62,910 bases of DNA from Pseudomonas folii. GTDB taxonomy: Bacteria; Pseudomonadota; Gammaproteobacteria; Pseudomonadales; Pseudomonadaceae. Positions 62,449 to 62,910 of the stretch are shown one piece after another. The DNA lies in NCBI RefSeq assembly GCF_014357575.1, contig NZ_JACONW010000013.1, positions 1-62,910 of the forward strand, in the 5' to 3' direction. The notes below the pieces were generated by a model, which did not search any database, had not been told where the DNA came from, and saw nothing but the letters and a program-made list of their open reading frames with translations. The stretch's first letter is position 1, and every line of letters begins with the position of its first letter. The position numbers and the translations under genes were made by a program.

Positions 62449-62910
62449 TCGAGCTCCAATAGCAAAGCGCCAGACGGATCAACACCGGTCTGGTTTTTTA
62501 AAAGGGTATGGTCAAGCTGATATGACTTGGCGCTGATCACTCGTTAACCGGGCAATCAAAGCGGAAAAGAATTGTTACAGGCAAACAGCGGCCGACATTA
62601 TGTCGGGCCACTTTGTTGAGGTCTACTGGCAAGCATGCGGCTTTTTATCCATCATTGCACGCCTCCCGAAAGCTTCAACACTCAGGAATTATAACGTCGC
62701 CTGGCCTCCCACCGTTTGCCCGATCAGCGCTGTTGATTGCACGATCCTGCGAGGCTGAACCGATGCCTGACCCCATGGTTTGAACCCGTAGAACTGGCTT
62801 TAGCCGGGAGGACGGAGTTTCTGCCAAAGAACATTTAGCGAATATCCCGGCATTCTCCAGGCCGACCGTATGGATTGCCTGGGCGCCTGTGGAAGCTTTC
62901 ATGTCTTCCC
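62449..62910. other. 462-base right end of the window, no supported gene
   Basis: It includes the upstream region of the MFS gene, with a dyad at 62592-62606. A ten-codon minus-strand frame (start at about 62660, after GGGAGG) could be a leader peptide. A 75-codon minus-strand frame at 62675-62902 has no ribosome site and is unrecognised. Confidence 0.4.
62592..62606. promoter_or_regulatory. Dyad upstream of the MFS gene, candidate operator
   Basis: CCGACATTATGTCGG is a perfect palindrome about one base centre, roughly 145 bases before the MFS start. It has the size and symmetry of TetR-type operators, and a TetR gene lies in the same run. The link is speculative. Confidence 0.35.

Noticed and set aside
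62675..62902. 75-codon minus-strand frame at the right edge
   Set aside because: No ribosome site and no recognisable domain; may be chance.

Overview
The window looks like a chromosome segment of a plant- or soil-associated Pseudomonas, most likely from the syringae/fluorescens side of the genus. The reasons are a mannitol operon in the mtl(EFG)KDYZ order, a Pseudomonas-type REP doublet, two biliverdin-binding phytochromes, a GapN-type aldehyde dehydrogenase and a NhaR-type LysR regulator. Species cannot be fixed from sequence reading alone. All assignments come from reading motifs in the translated sequence; no database search was run.

Layout. 0-5.2 kb: the end of a polyol (mannitol/arabitol/glucitol) uptake and catabolism operon, closed by a REPIN. 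5.3-9.6 kb: an unknown small protein, a GAF-GAF-GGDEF-EAL protein for cyclic-di-GMP, and two small unknown genes. 9.6-15.6 kb: small accessory genes (Nudix hydrolase, orphan GvpU-like protein, WaaP-like kinase, PLDc_N-like membrane protein, leucine-rich-repeat protein) ending at tRNA-Val. 15.8-33.5 kb: mostly core genes. These are PuuB-like oxidase, a degenerate C39-like lipoprotein, TerC, NhaR, YceH, an HI0607-type shikimate dehydrogenase-like protein, PbpG, a semialdehyde dehydrogenase, a DMT exporter, a first bacteriophytochrome with a cupin gene behind it, and GapN.

33.7-47.8 kb: after tRNA-Asn comes an accessory block of short lipoproteins, small membrane proteins and immunity-like proteins (Imm26-like, DUF1851/Tdi1-like, a LRR protein). 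It also holds an orphan UmuD-like protease under a clear LexA box, a tandem pair of 100-residue membrane proteins, and a divergent pair of unknown envelope proteins. No toxin gene is seen. It reads as an orphan-immunity or envelope-protein island.

48-55.2 kb: an MFS exporter, a nucleotidyltransferase-like gene, and a light-signalling operon (bacteriophytochrome kinase, single-domain response regulator, REC-PAS-PAS-kinase-REC hybrid) whose first two genes overlap by one base. No heme oxygenase (bphO) gene accompanies either phytochrome. 55.5-59.1 kb: an AT-rich gap of about 600 bp followed by a translationally coupled pair, a small exported protein and a PA14-containing family 3 glycoside hydrolase. 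59.1-62.5 kb: TetR, MATE and MFS genes on the minus strand, probably an efflux unit.

Best candidates for something undescribed: the 34-47 kb island as a whole, a lipoprotein gene whose start lies in an 8-bp tandem repeat that puts an upstream ATG out of frame, the coupled small protein/GH3 pair, and the three-gene phytochrome operon.
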